A program made the position numbers and the translations under genes. A DNA stretch of 64,000 bases from Phycisphaerae bacterium. GTDB lineage: Bacteria > Planctomycetota > Phycisphaerae > Sedimentisphaerales > Anaerobacaceae. Where the stretch lies: contig JAAYBV010000038.1 of NCBI GenBank assembly GCA_012744475.1, positions 37,243 to 101,242 of the forward strand, given 5' to 3'. Below are positions 1-8,664 of the stretch, one piece after another (position 1 is the first letter of the stretch; the number at the start of each line of letters is the position of its first letter). The notes under the pieces were generated by a model. It did no database searches. It was given only the letters and a program-made list of their open reading frames with translations, and was not told the origin of the DNA.

Positions 1-470
1 TTGGTCTTGGCGATAGGGTCGGTGTCCGTGTGCCCGACGACGTCGATCTCCTTGCCGGAGTATTTCGACTTCAGGACGGACAGGATATGGTCGAGTTCGG
101 CGCTGGTGGCGCTCTTCAGCTCGGCCTTGCCCGATTCAAAGAGGATCGTATTGGGCAGCGTCACGGTGATCGTCCCGGCCGCCGGATCGAAAGCCACGTC
201 ATACCCCTCGCCGAAACCCGTCGCTTGGGCCGGAGTCTGATTCAATTCCTCGATCTGACGACGCAGCTCGTCGATCGTCTGCTGGTCCTGGCTGATCTTC
301 TGGGCCAGTTGCTGCTTCTCGTTCTGGAGGTTCTCGAAACGCCCTTTGAGGTTCTGGTGCTCGACGTTGAGGTAGTCGTACTTCTTCTTGTAATCGGTGC
401 AGCCGGAAACCAGAGACAGCCCTACAACCAACATCAGCGGGACGATCGCTTTGACCTTGACGACGTGCAT
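1..470 (-). CDS. OmpA-family peptidoglycan-associated lipoprotein (3' end cut by window edge)
   Basis: Reading back from an ATG at 470 gives 156 codons that run off the window. Residues 1-23 form a signal peptide ending in the lipobox LVSGC, so Cys24 should be lipidated. Residues 25-80 are charged and heptad-like, a probable coiled coil. From about residue 105 an OmpA domain begins, with ILFESGKAELKS and the motif VVGHTDTDP. The family anchors the outer membrane to peptidoglycan from the periplasm. A strong ribosome site (AAGGAGGT) lies 5-6 bases before the ATG. It follows the prepilin peptidase by 41 bases on the same strand, so co-transcription is possible. The C-terminus is not visible. 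Confidence 0.88.
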   Translation of the reverse strand, partial: MHVVKVKAIVPLMLVVGLSLVSGCTDYKKKYDYLNVEHQNLKGRFENLQNEKQQLAQKISQDQQTIDELRRQIEELNQTPAQATGFGEGYDVAFDPAAGTITVTLPNTILFESGKAELKSATSAELDHILSVLKSKYSGKEIDVVGHTDTDPIAKT

Positions 471-511
471 TCGAAACCTCCTTGCAATCCTATGAACGCA
501 ACTGTGCCCTC

Positions 512-1693
512 TCAGTGCAAGAAAAGAAAGGCAAATTCCCTTACAATCCGATCGTGCAGAATCATAACGGTCAAGACAGCTAAAGACAAGAACGGACCGT
601 AGGGAATCTGGCGAATTTTTTTGAAAAACGTCTGGAAGAGCGCCCAACCGAGTCCGAAGAACGGCGCGACGAAGAACGCGACGACCACCATCAGCGGGCC
701 GATCACCGCTCCGGCGGCGCCCATCAGGTGGACGTCGCCCAGTCCCATGGCCTCTTTGCCGAAGGCGAGCGTCCCGAGGACCCGGGTCGCCCAGACAACG
801 GCACAGCCGACGAAGTAACCGAACAGGCTGCCGAGGAACCCGGCGACCGCCGGGTAGATCAGGAGGCCGGCCCACCACGTCGCGACCGCCGCCGGCCGGG
901 TCAACGCGACGTTGGCCGCGATCGCCCCGAGCACAATGGGTGTCAGGAAGATGACCTCTCGCATCGCTTCGAGGCGATGGTTGAACTCGGGATCGTCGGC
1001 AAACGGGAAGGCCCCCTTCTCGACCTCGGGCTTGACCTCGACGGGTTTGGCCCCGGCTTGGGCTTCGGGCTCCTGGTAGCTGCGATGGATCAGGCCCGCT
1101 TTCAGAAGCAGCAGGCTGATCGCCAGGCCGATTCCCGCGCCGAGGGCCAAGGCGCCGGTCTCCGGCGAGGCGACTGGCAGCAGCGAAAAGGCCTTGATGA
1201 CTTCCGGATCGATCAGATACCCCCCGACCGCTGCGCCGACGAACCCGACGGCGGTGGCGAACCAGCAGATCGACAGCGGAATGATCCACAGTTCCAGGTC
1301 GATCCCCGAGCCGGCGATGAACGCCGCCAGCAGGACCACGTGAACGACATAGACGAACCGCCCGTTCGGCGCCTGCATGCCCTGCCGCAGCGGCGAGTAG
1401 AAATAGACCAGGTACAGTCCGAGAAAAACCAGCCCGGTGAGCAGCTCCACGACGAAATACCGTGGCGAGATGCGCATGCCACAATGGCGGCACTTCGCTC
1501 GCAGGACGAGCCACGAGACCAGCGGAATGTTGTCGTAGAACCGGATGGGTCTGCCGCAGCCGGGACAGGCTGAGCCGGGGCTCACCAGCGACTTCTCACG
1601 GGGCAGCCGGTAGATCACGACGTTCAGAAAACTGCCGATGCAGCAGCCGAACGCAAACGTGAACGCACTGATGATCCATTCCTGTGCCGCCAC
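512..1693 (-). CDS. Prepilin peptidase (A24-type, PilD-like)
   Basis: Inner-membrane aspartyl protease that cleaves and usually N-methylates type IV pilin and type II secretion pseudopilin leaders. The frame stays open far upstream into argG shadow sequence. I start at a GTG (V-A-A-Q-E-W) because GGGAGG lies just before it and it begins the first membrane helix. 393 residues. The zinc-type cysteine pairs CPGC (43/46) and CRHC (68/71) follow the motif [12 protein letters not shown]. Catalytic aspartates are expected in [11 protein letters not shown] and GLGDVHL. A charged linker rich in Glu, Pro and Lys splits the membrane core and makes the protein longer than the usual 250-290 residues. The three pseudopilin-operon genes at 17.5-20 kb include its likely substrates. 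Confidence 0.9.
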   Translation of the reverse strand: MAAQEWIISAFTFAFGCCIGSFLNVVIYRLPREKSLVSPGSACPGCGRPIRFYDNIPLVSWLVLRAKCRHCGMRISPRYFVVELLTGLVFLGLYLVYFYSPLRQGMQAPNGRFVYVVHVVLLAAFIAGSGIDLELWIIPLSICWFATAVGFVGAAVGGYLIDPEVIKAFSLLPVASPETGALALGAGIGLAISLLLLKAGLIHRSYQEPEAQAGAKPVEVKPEVEKGAFPFADDPEFNHRLEAMREVIFLTPIVLGAIAANVALTRPAAVATWWAGLLIYPAVAGFLGSLFGYFVGCAVVWATRVLGTLAFGKEAMGLGDVHLMGAAGAVIGPLMVVVAFFVAPFFGLGWALFQTFFKKIRQIPYGPFLSLAVLTVMILHDRIVREFAFLFLH

Positions 1694-1732
1694 ATCGCCT
1701 CCCGTGCCACCGTGGACGCCCTGCCGTTCGTA

Positions 1733-1755
1733 CGGGCGAATGATGATTCGCCCCT
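1733..1755. repeat. Imperfect GGGCGAAT/ATTCGCCC palindrome
   Basis: Arms CGGGCGAAT and ATTCGCCCC face each other across a short loop, between the argG stop and the prepilin peptidase start. The same palindrome occurs perfectly at 24464-24491 and in part at 3585-3606. It is a REP-like dispersed sequence, here just after a stop codon. Confidence 0.6.
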
Positions 1756-1758
1756 GCG

Positions 1759-2988
1759 TTACCTGCCGCCCTTCTGCTCCCTGCGTCCGACCGCTCCGGC
1801 TACCCTCATCGGCAGCCCGAACAGCCGAATGAAGCCCTTCGCGTCGGTCGGATCGTACTCGGCGCCCATCTTGAAGCTCGCCAGGTCCGCCTGGTAGAGA
1901 CTGTGCGGGCTCTTCATGCCGGCCGGAGTGCAGCGGCCCTTGAACAGCTTGACTCGGACGTCCCCCACGACGCTGCGCTGCGTGACGTTGATGAAGGCGT
2001 CCAGCGCCTCGCGCAGCGGGCTGAACCACTGGCCGTAGTAGACCAGCTCGGCGTATTTCAGCGCGACCTGCTGCTTGTAGTGCATCGTTTCGCGCTCCAT
2101 CGTCAGGCTTTCGAGAGCGGCGTGGGCGGTCATCAGGATCGTCCCGCCGGGTGTCTCGTAAACCCCGCGCGATTTCATGCCCACGAGGCGATTCTCCACG
2201 ACGTCCACCTGGCCGATGGCGTGGCGGCCGCCGATTTCGTTGAGCGTCTCGATCATCTTGACGCCGCTGGTGAGCCTGCCGTCGAGCCGAACCGGGACGC
2301 CCTCGTGGAACCCAATCGTCACGTAGTCGGGCTTGTCGGGCGTGCGGCTGACCGGCTGCGACATCACGAACAGCTCGTCCTTGGGCTCGTTGGCGGGGTC
2401 TTCGAGGTCGGCGCCCTCATGGCTGATGTGCCAGAGGTTGCGATCTCGCGAGTAGATCTTCCTCTTGCTCTGCTCGATCGGGATATTGTGCTTGCGGGCG
2501 TAATCGACCGCGGCTTCGCGGCTGGTCAGCTTGAAGTTCGGGTCCTTCCACGGCGCGACGATCTCGAGAGTCGGGTCCAGGGCCATGAAGGTCAGCTCGA
2601 ACCGGACCTGATCGTTGCCCTTGCCCGTGGCGCCGTGGGCGACCGCGGTGGCCTTCTCGGCGTGCGCGACGTCCACCTGGTGCTTGGCGATCAGAGGCCG
2701 GGCGATGCTGGTGCCCAGCAGGTAGCCGTTCTCGTAGATGGCGCCGCTCTTGAGCATCGGCCAGAGGTAGTCTTCGACAAACTCCCGCCGCAGGTCCTTG
2801 ACGATGCACTTGGTGGCGCCGCTGGCCAGGGCCTTCTTCTTGATGCCCGCCAGCTCGTCGCCCTGCCCCAGTTCCGCGGCAAACGCGATGACGTCGTACC
2901 CGTAGGTTTCCTTCAGCCAGGGCAGGATCACGCTCGTATCGAGCCCGCCGCTGTACGCCAACACGACCTTCTGCTGCTTCTTCGCCAT
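1759..2988 (-). CDS. argG: Argininosuccinate synthase
   Basis: Joins citrulline and aspartate using ATP to give argininosuccinate, the penultimate step of arginine synthesis, in the cytoplasm. 409 residues, the normal length. The N-terminal PP-loop reads AYSGGLDTS. The family signatures KGNDQVRFE and GLHEV-equivalent core residues are present, as are the conserved segments NPHKIP-like HNIPIEQSK and [10 protein letters not shown](H)EG. The ATG is preceded by GAGG at a workable distance. No other arginine gene is adjacent, so it stands alone here, followed on the same strand by the prepilin peptidase after 65 bases. Confidence 0.97.
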   Translation of the reverse strand: MAKKQQKVVLAYSGGLDTSVILPWLKETYGYDVIAFAAELGQGDELAGIKKKALASGATKCIVKDLRREFVEDYLWPMLKSGAIYENGYLLGTSIARPLIAKHQVDVAHAEKATAVAHGATGKGNDQVRFELTFMALDPTLEIVAPWKDPNFKLTSREAAVDYARKHNIPIEQSKRKIYSRDRNLWHISHEGADLEDPANEPKDELFVMSQPVSRTPDKPDYVTIGFHEGVPVRLDGRLTSGVKMIETLNEIGGRHAIGQVDVVENRLVGMKSRGVYETPGGTILMTAHAALESLTMERETMHYKQQVALKYAELVYYGQWFSPLREALDAFINVTQRSVVGDVRVKLFKGRCTPAGMKSPHSLYQADLASFKMGAEYDPTDAKGFIRLFGLPMRVAGAVGRREQKGGR

Positions 2989-3118
2989 AGTGCCATCCTC
3001 AAAACGCCAAGAATTTGGAAACGCGGATTATACGCATACCCCCGGCGTGATTCAACCGAATATCGCAGGCGGACACCCTCCAAAGGCGGATGGCTGGAAT
3101 TCGGTCCCGATCGCCTCC

Positions 3119-3427
3119 TCAGGGGGCGCCTTCGCTCTGCGGCGTCTGTGCCCAGCCGCCGGGGGCGCCCCCGCGCCGGTCGCGGCTGTAGTAGAAGTAC
3201 AGCGACAGGTCCACCGCCACCAGAACCATGTTCAGGGCATACAGGGCGATGATCCAGTCGAAGGACTGCGTGGCCTTGTAGATCACGCCGTTGAGGTAGC
3301 CGAAACAGACGATCGCCATGAACAGCGGGCTCTTGCCCTCGACCTTCCGCGTGCGCAGCGACTTGGCAATCGAGATCGGCCAACTCACTCCGAAACAGAC
3401 CAGCATCACCGCTTCGAATACGGACAT
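3119..3427 (-). CDS. Small three-helix membrane protein, PQ-loop/SemiSWEET-like
   Basis: 102 residues from an ATG with GAGGAG about nine bases upstream; the open frame extends further but without a ribosome site. Three hydrophobic helices (about residues 3-17, 34-51, 57-76) flank the segment SWPISIAKSLRTRKVEGKS, which resembles the P-x-x-x-K loop of small PQ-loop proteins. Similar short proteins occur in many anaerobes and are usually left unnamed. A sugar-transport role as in SemiSWEETs is possible but not shown. The C-terminal tail is polar and Gly/Pro-rich. Confidence 0.6.
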   Translation of the reverse strand: MSVFEAVMLVCFGVSWPISIAKSLRTRKVEGKSPLFMAIVCFGYLNGVIYKATQSFDWIIALYALNMVLVAVDLSLYFYYSRDRRGGAPGGWAQTPQSEGAP

Positions 3428-3584
3428 ACCACAAGACTCCTCACCCACAACGGCACAACAGCGGAAGACACTCCCGGCGTGCAGGATGCTCCTGTGTGCT
3501 CCGGCACCCCCGCGGGAGATGCAAGGCGCAGAGTCTCTATGCGGCACAGCGGCACGCCCACTCGTACGTATTCCTGCGGCAGAC

Positions 3585-3606
3585 GCGAATGAGGATTCGC
3601 CCCTAC
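3585..3606. repeat. Partial GCGAAT/ATTCGC palindrome that supplies the bacterioferritin stop codon
   Basis: GCGAAT, the loop GAGG, then ATTCGCCCCTAC. On the minus strand this begins GTAGGGGCGAAT, and its TAG is the stop codon of the bacterioferritin gene. This is the same dispersed palindrome as at 24464-24491. Confidence 0.6.
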
Positions 3607-4070
3607 TCCATCTGCTCGATCAGGTAGTTCTGGAAGCCGATCTGCTTGATCTGGTCGAGCTGCACCTCGATCCAGTCGATGTGTTCCTCCTCGTCGCGGA
3701 GGATGGACACCAGCAGCTCGCGCGTGCCGTGGTCCCCGGCATCGCCTGCCAACCGGATGTTGGCGTTGTAATCCTTGATGGCGGTTTCTTCCGCCTTCCA
3801 GTCGTTCTTGAGCTGCTTCTCGACGTTGTCGCCGATGCTGATCTTGTTCAGCTTGCTGACGGTGGGCTTGCCTTCGAGGAACAGGATTCGCTCGATCAGC
3901 TTCTCGGCATGCTTCATTTCGGCGATGGCCCGCTTCTGAATGGCTTCGTGAAGACGTCCATAACCCCAATTTTCGCACATCTCGGAGTGAACCATGTACT
4001 GATTGATCGCGGTCAACTCGTCGGCCAGCCGGGCATCCAGCGCCGCAATGACTTTTTCGTTTCCCTTCAT
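3603..4070 (-). CDS. bfr: Bacterioferritin
   Basis: Iron-storage ferritin of 155 residues. All ferroxidase ligands sit at the canonical positions: Glu18, Glu51, His54, Glu94, Glu127 and His130. Met52, the axial ligand of the intersubunit haem, is present (AEMKHAEK), so this is a haem bacterioferritin and not a haem-free ferritin. It should form a 24-subunit cage that oxidises Fe(II) and stores the mineral. AAGGAG lies ten bases before the ATG. No bacterioferritin-associated ferredoxin gene is visible next to it. Confidence 0.95.
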   Translation of the reverse strand: MKGNEKVIAALDARLADELTAINQYMVHSEMCENWGYGRLHEAIQKRAIAEMKHAEKLIERILFLEGKPTVSKLNKISIGDNVEKQLKNDWKAEETAIKDYNANIRLAGDAGDHGTRELLVSILRDEEEHIDWIEVQLDQIKQIGFQNYLIEQME

Positions 4071-4220
4071 CGGTATTTCTCTCCTTACCTGTGATATTCC
4101 ATCTGCCCCCGCGGGCAGTTCTCGGCCATGAGGACTACGCAGGCGATACTAACGCCCCGGCCAAGATGACGCAAAGAGGGGAATTCCCTGATTTTCGACA
4201 AAAAAGACGAGAGCCCGGCG

Positions 4221-4913
4221 TCAGTCGATTTCCCTGATTCTTATGTTGCGGAAGTAGACCGGCGCGCCGGCGTGCTTGCCCTGCAACCCGATGTTGCCGT
4301 GCGTGGGCAGCTCGGCGAAGGGCGTGCTCAGCCAGGACGGGATCTCGCTGCCGTCCGGGTTCGTCTTGGCGCTGGTCCACAGGGCCATGTTCATGACCGA
4401 GACCATCTCGCTATTGATCATGACGTAGATCATCTGATCGCGGCACGTGACGGTCATGCGGTTCCACTCGCCGGGCCTCTTGACCATGCTTTTGGTCGGC
4501 GCCAGGTGGCCGAAGATCGCACCACAGTGCCACGTGGCGGGCTGCTTGGCCCACTCCTCGGAGAAATCGTCGGCGATCTGGATCTCGACGGAGTTGGGAA
4601 TCCAGTTCTGCATGTCGGTGCAATAGACGATCACGCCGCTGTTGGTGCCTTCGGCGGTCTTGAACTCCAGATCGAGGATGAAATTGCCGTAGTCCTTCTT
4701 CGTCCAGATCGCCTCGTCCTTGCTGGCGGTCAGGACCCCGTCCTCGAACGTCCAGACGCCCTCGGGATACGTCGCATCGGACAGGTCGGGGGCAAACAGG
4801 TTGCTCCACGAACTGACCTTCGGGTGCGTCTTGGGCGGCACGGCGAGATTCTGACTGCACGACGACAACAGGAGACTGCCACCGACCACCGCCAACACCA
4901 CTGCCTTGTTCAT
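4221..4913 (-). CDS. DUF1080 (3-keto-disaccharide hydrolase family) lipoprotein
   Basis: 230 residues. The start is the ATG (MNKAVV) after AAGGAG, 11 codons inside the longest frame. The signal peptide ends in the lipobox LLLSSC. The rest is a concanavalin-like jelly roll typical of DUF1080: W-T-F-E-D-G-V-L at the start, the D-L-E-F-K strand, N-S-G-V-I-V, and a closing strand PVYFRNIRIREI. The Pfam family is named 3-keto-disaccharide hydrolase and is expanded in Planctomycetota, where it is thought to act on oxidised glycans with Gfo/Idh/MocA proteins. Two such oxidoreductases lie elsewhere in this window, though not adjacent. Confidence 0.85.
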   Translation of the reverse strand: MNKAVVLAVVGGSLLLSSCSQNLAVPPKTHPKVSSWSNLFAPDLSDATYPEGVWTFEDGVLTASKDEAIWTKKDYGNFILDLEFKTAEGTNSGVIVYCTDMQNWIPNSVEIQIADDFSEEWAKQPATWHCGAIFGHLAPTKSMVKRPGEWNRMTVTCRDQMIYVMINSEMVSVMNMALWTSAKTNPDGSEIPSWLSTPFAELPTHGNIGLQGKHAGAPVYFRNIRIREID

Positions 4914-4981
4914 TTCCTTGCTCCTTGAGAAGAACCGATACCTCACTCGATTCGGCGCCCTGTGGCGCGGACCGGCGGGAC

Positions 4982-5011
4982 ATTCTACCGCCCCGCCCTC
5001 GCCACCGCCAG
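4982..5011 (-). promoter_or_regulatory. Candidate promoter for the DUF1080 gene
   Basis: On the minus strand, CTGGCG, an 18-base spacer and TAGAAT, about 70 bases before the start. The spacer is very GC-rich. It resembles the TTGGCG-18-TAGAAT pattern seen at 24361, 26071 and 27635. Confidence 0.4.
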
Positions 5012-5039
5012 CGCTAACCGTCGCATTGCCTCACCCGTG

Positions 5040-5208
5040 TCTGTGCGAGTTTCACGGCAAGGCTCATTTCCAGCGCAGAGAGCCATGTGTGGCAGCGGCA
5101 AACGAAGCAAGGCGGAGTTTGCCGATGGCTTCGACGCCATGCGTATCACCATCGGCAAGTCTTCGCTTGCCGCTGCCACACACATGCCCGCATGTTTTCA
5201 CACACACC
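5040..5208. repeat. Palindromic dispersed element, GGCAA subfamily (copy 1)
   Basis: TGTGTGGCAGCGGCAAAC near 5087 pairs with GCCGCTGCCACACACATG near 5170, and a CACACACA end closes the element. It almost matches 37817-37987 through the middle. On the minus strand it begins about 25 bases after the EamA stop codon. This covers most of the stretch 4914-5234, where I see no gene. Confidence 0.8.
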
Positions 5209-5234
5209 CTCGCGCCGGCGGGGAGATGAACGGC

Positions 5235-6092
5235 CTACATCCGGACGCTTCGCACCGTCTCAAAGGCGATGGCCGCCAGGATGATCGAACCGCCCACGAC
5301 GGTGCGAAGCGACAGAGTCTCGTCGTGGATCAGGTAGCCGAAGAACGCCGCGTAGAACGGCAGCAGCGTCGCGATGATCCCGACCGTCTTGGCGCTGAGG
5401 TGCTTGAAGCTGGCGGAGAACAGGGTGTGAGGAACCGCCGTGAAGACCACGCCCAGCAGGAGCAGCAGGCCCCCCGTGGCGGGTGTCCAGGCCGCTCGGT
5501 CGATGAACAGCCACGGCAGCAGCACCAGTCCCGTCACCAGCATCTGCCAGAACATCAGCACGCTGCTGGTGTACTGATGGACGTACTTGCGCGTCAGCAG
5601 ATTGCGGACCATGAAGAACAGGCCGGAGATCACGCCCAGCACGATCCCCCGGGTCGTCGCGTCCGACAGGCTCATCGCCGGCGTCATGATCACAATCCCG
5701 ATGAAGACCACGACCGCCAGGAGGACGTCCGACTTTCGCAGACGCTCCGAGAAGAGGAACGGCTCGATGATCGCCGTGATGACCGGATAGGTGTGCAGCG
5801 ACAGGATTGCCACCGCAGCAGTGGAGACCTTCAGCGCCTTGAAGTACGTCAGCCAGTGGGCACAGAGCAGCAATCCCAGCGTGACCATCAACACGTAGTG
5901 CCGGCCCCCGCCCGCCTTCAGCGGCCTTCGCAGAGCCGCGAGCATGGCCACCAGGGCCGCCGCCCCGATCAGCGATCGCAGGCAGATGATGTGCGGCACC
6001 GGCAGTGCGATGCCCTTGGCGAACATCGCGGTGCCGCCCCACATCAGGACGGCGACATTGAGCTGAATGAGGCTGATCTTTCTGGGTTGCAT
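5235..6092 (-). CDS. EamA/DMT-family transporter
   Basis: 285 residues with ten predicted membrane helices in two repeated halves, the architecture of the drug/metabolite transporter superfamily. The first half starts LNVAVLMWGGTAMFAKG and the second ISGLFFMVRNLLTRKYV. Typical EamA features are the small-residue-rich helices and a short basic C-terminus (FETVRSVRM). Members export amino acids, nucleosides or metabolites; nothing here identifies the substrate. The upstream ribosome site is weak, so the ATG is the likely but not certain start. Confidence 0.85.
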   Translation of the reverse strand: MQPRKISLIQLNVAVLMWGGTAMFAKGIALPVPHIICLRSLIGAAALVAMLAALRRPLKAGGGRHYVLMVTLGLLLCAHWLTYFKALKVSTAAVAILSLHTYPVITAIIEPFLFSERLRKSDVLLAVVVFIGIVIMTPAMSLSDATTRGIVLGVISGLFFMVRNLLTRKYVHQYTSSVLMFWQMLVTGLVLLPWLFIDRAAWTPATGGLLLLLGVVFTAVPHTLFSASFKHLSAKTVGIIATLLPFYAAFFGYLIHDETLSLRTVVGGSIILAAIAFETVRSVRM

Positions 6093-6332
6093 ATCGCGTC
6101 ACGAGACCGCCGAACGGTCCCGGCCCTTTATGCTGGAAACGCCTGACAAACACAAGGACGAAATCGTGTTGCCGCCACATCGTCGTCGATTCTGTCCTCA
6201 CAGAGCCTTGCCTTGGGGAGCGAAAACCCGCATAATCCTCCCATAGGACTTGCCCGGGTGACGCAGGATGCAAGCCGCCTGAAGACAGGTCCGTCGAATA
6301 CGGTCGTGACCGCAAAGTGAAAGGACGCCGCC

Positions 6333-8447
6333 ATGCGACAGTGGGCACTGATTCTCCTGCCGTTGGTTCTGGCCGGCCTGTGCCAGGGGACACAAAAACC
6401 GGACCTGCTCATCTGCGATTTCGAGGGCAGCGATTACGCCGGCTGGCAGGCCACGGGCGACGCGTTCGGCAACACTCCGGCCCGAGGCACGCTGCCCGGG
6501 CAGTTGGCGGTGACCGGCTTCGTGGGCCGCGGTCTGGTCAACAGCTTCCGCGAACGCGACGCCTCGACGGGCACGCTGACCTCGCCGCCCTTCCAGATCG
6601 AGCGCAATTACATTCACTTCCTGATCGGCGGAGGCGGCTATCCCCGCCTGACCTGCATAGACCTGATCGTCGACGGCAGGACGGTCCGCACGGCCACCGG
6701 ACGCAACAACCGCCCCGGCGGCTCCGAGCGCCTGACCGCGCGGTTCTGGGATGTTTCCGATCTCATGGGCAAGACCGCACGACTGCGGATCGTGGACAAC
6801 CATACGCGTCTCTGGGGCCACATCACCGTCGATCACATCTTCCAGGCGAACTCAAAGGACGATTTCGACCAGAGCAAAGAGCTTCGGCTCAGCGCGCGAT
6901 ATCTCAACTTCCCGGTCAAGAGCGGCGCCGCCAAGCGGCGTGCCCGGGTCATCATCGACGATCGCGTCGTCCGCGAATTCGAGATCGAGCTGGCCGACGT
7001 CAGTCCCGATTTCTATGCCTTCCTGGACGTCAGCGCGTTCCAGGGCGTGACGGCCACCATCGAGGTGGACGGCCTGCCGCGTTCCTCGCGCGGCCTGCAC
7101 CTCATCAGCCAGTCCGATGAGATTCGAGGCGCCGAGAACCTGTACCGCGAGAAGCTCCGGCCGCAGTTTCATTTCACCTCGCGACGGGGCTGGAACAACG
7201 ACTCCAACGGCTTGGTCTTCCACAAAGGTTTGTACCACCTCTACTACCAGCACAATCCGTATGGCGTGCAGTGGGGCAACATGCACTGGGGCCACGCCGT
7301 CAGCGTCGACCTGGTTCACTGGACCGAGCTTTCCATCGCCCTGTATCCGGAGCAGTTCGGCGACTGGTGCTTCTCGGGAAGCGCCGTGGTCGACGTGAAC
7401 AACACCGCCAGCTTCCAGAAAGGCGATGAGCCGCCCATCGTGGCCGCCTACACCAGCACCGGACGAGGCGAGTGTATCGTCTACAGCAACGACGGCGGAC
7501 TGACCTTCACCGAATACGAGGGCAATCCCGTCGTCAAGCACCAGGGACGCGACCCAAAGGTCATCTGGTATGGGCCCGGAAGGCACTGGGTCATGGCGCT
7601 GTACCACGAGGTCGACGACAAGCGCACGATTGCGTTCTACACCTCCGACGACCTGAAGAACTGGCAATACGCCAGCCTGATCGAAGGCTTCTACGAATGT
7701 CCCGAGATCTTCGAGCTGCCGGTCGACGGCAAAGCCGATGACAGGCGATGCGTGCTGTACGCCGCCGACGGCGACTACCGGATCGGTGCGTTCGACGGCA
7801 GGACCTTCACGCCCGAATCGGACAAGATCAAGTTCAGCCACGGCAACTGCTTCTACGCCTCGCAGACATACAGCAACATCCCGCCCGAGGACGGGCGGCG
7901 CATCCAGGTCGCCTGGGGGCGGGTCGAGACGCCGGGAATGCCGTTCAATCAGATGATGCTGTTCCCGGTCGAACTGACGTTGCGAACGACGGAGGAAGGG
8001 CCGCGCCTGTTCGCGGCGCCGGTCCGGGAGATCGAACGGCTTCAGGAGCCGCACCGTGGCTGGGAGAGCCAGAAACTGACGCCGCGAAAAGACCTGCTCT
8101 CCGGCGTCAAGGGCGAGCTGTTTCGCGTACGCGCCCGGTTCGAGCCGGGGCAGGCCCAGCGCGTGACACTGGACATTCGAGGCGTCCGCATCGTGCTCGA
8201 TCCGCAGAAGAATCAGCTCTCCTGCCTGGACAAGACCGCCCCGCTGTCGCCTGTGGACGGCAAGATCGCGCTGGACGTCCTGGTCGATCGCACCTCGATC
8301 GAGATCTTCGCCAACGATGGCCGCGTCTACATGCCGATGGGTGTGAAGTTCACCGACGAGAACCGGTCGCTGGGCTTCTTCTGCGAGGGCGCCCCGATCA
8401 CGGTGAACTCGCTCGACGTCTTCGAGATCGCCTCGATCTGGCCATAG
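6333..8447 (+). CDS. Secreted GH32 fructan hydrolase (levanase/invertase-like)
   Basis: 704 residues with a signal peptide (about 1-19). Residues 25-275 hold two beta-sandwich regions of the type that precedes GH32 in secreted levanases. The five-bladed propeller then shows all three catalytic motifs: the nucleophile motif WNNDSNG with Asp290, RDP with Asp407, and ECPEI with Glu455 as acid/base. The C-terminal GH32 sandwich ends in IEIFANDGRVYMPMG. The enzyme should release fructose from levan, inulin or sucrose outside the cytoplasm. WNND with Ser before Asn departs from the usual WMNDPNG. AAAGGA precedes the ATG. No fructose uptake gene is adjacent. Confidence 0.93.
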   Translation: MRQWALILLPLVLAGLCQGTQKPDLLICDFEGSDYAGWQATGDAFGNTPARGTLPGQLAVTGFVGRGLVNSFRERDASTGTLTSPPFQIERNYIHFLIGGGGYPRLTCIDLIVDGRTVRTATGRNNRPGGSERLTARFWDVSDLMGKTARLRIVDNHTRLWGHITVDHIFQANSKDDFDQSKELRLSARYLNFPVKSGAAKRRARVIIDDRVVREFEIELADVSPDFYAFLDVSAFQGVTATIEVDGLPRSSRGLHLISQSDEIRGAENLYREKLRPQFHFTSRRGWNNDSNGLVFHKGLYHLYYQHNPYGVQWGNMHWGHAVSVDLVHWTELSIALYPEQFGDWCFSGSAVVDVNNTASFQKGDEPPIVAAYTSTGRGECIVYSNDGGLTFTEYEGNPVVKHQGRDPKVIWYGPGRHWVMALYHEVDDKRTIAFYTSDDLKNWQYASLIEGFYECPEIFELPVDGKADDRRCVLYAADGDYRIGAFDGRTFTPESDKIKFSHGNCFYASQTYSNIPPEDGRRIQVAWGRVETPGMPFNQMMLFPVELTLRTTEEGPRLFAAPVREIERLQEPHRGWESQKLTPRKDLLSGVKGELFRVRARFEPGQAQRVTLDIRGVRIVLDPQKNQLSCLDKTAPLSPVDGKIALDVLVDRTSIEIFANDGRVYMPMGVKFTDENRSLGFFCEGAPITVNSLDVFEIASIWP

Positions 8448-8488
8448 CCCCGCGTTGCCATCCCAACCGGCATACGACAGATACGCCG

Positions 8489-8510
8489 GAAGAATCGCAG
8501 GTGATTCTTC
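8489..8510 (+). terminator. Hairpin after the GH32 gene
   Basis: Perfect 8-bp stem GAAGAATC/GATTCTTC with a six-base loop, 40 bases after the GH32 stop. A CCCTTTTTT run follows about 20 bases later, so this is an imperfect intrinsic terminator. Confidence 0.45.
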
Positions 8511-8664
8511 GCCCGCGAAGGCCGCGCCCTTTTTTCGCACAAGCCCTTCAAACCGATGAACTGGAAATGCCTCCGTCAAGTAGGATTAAACAAGTCTGAT
8601 ATGAAGACCGTTGACATCGTTGCGTTTTTTGCGGGCAGACATGGTGTGAAGGGAGGCATGAATC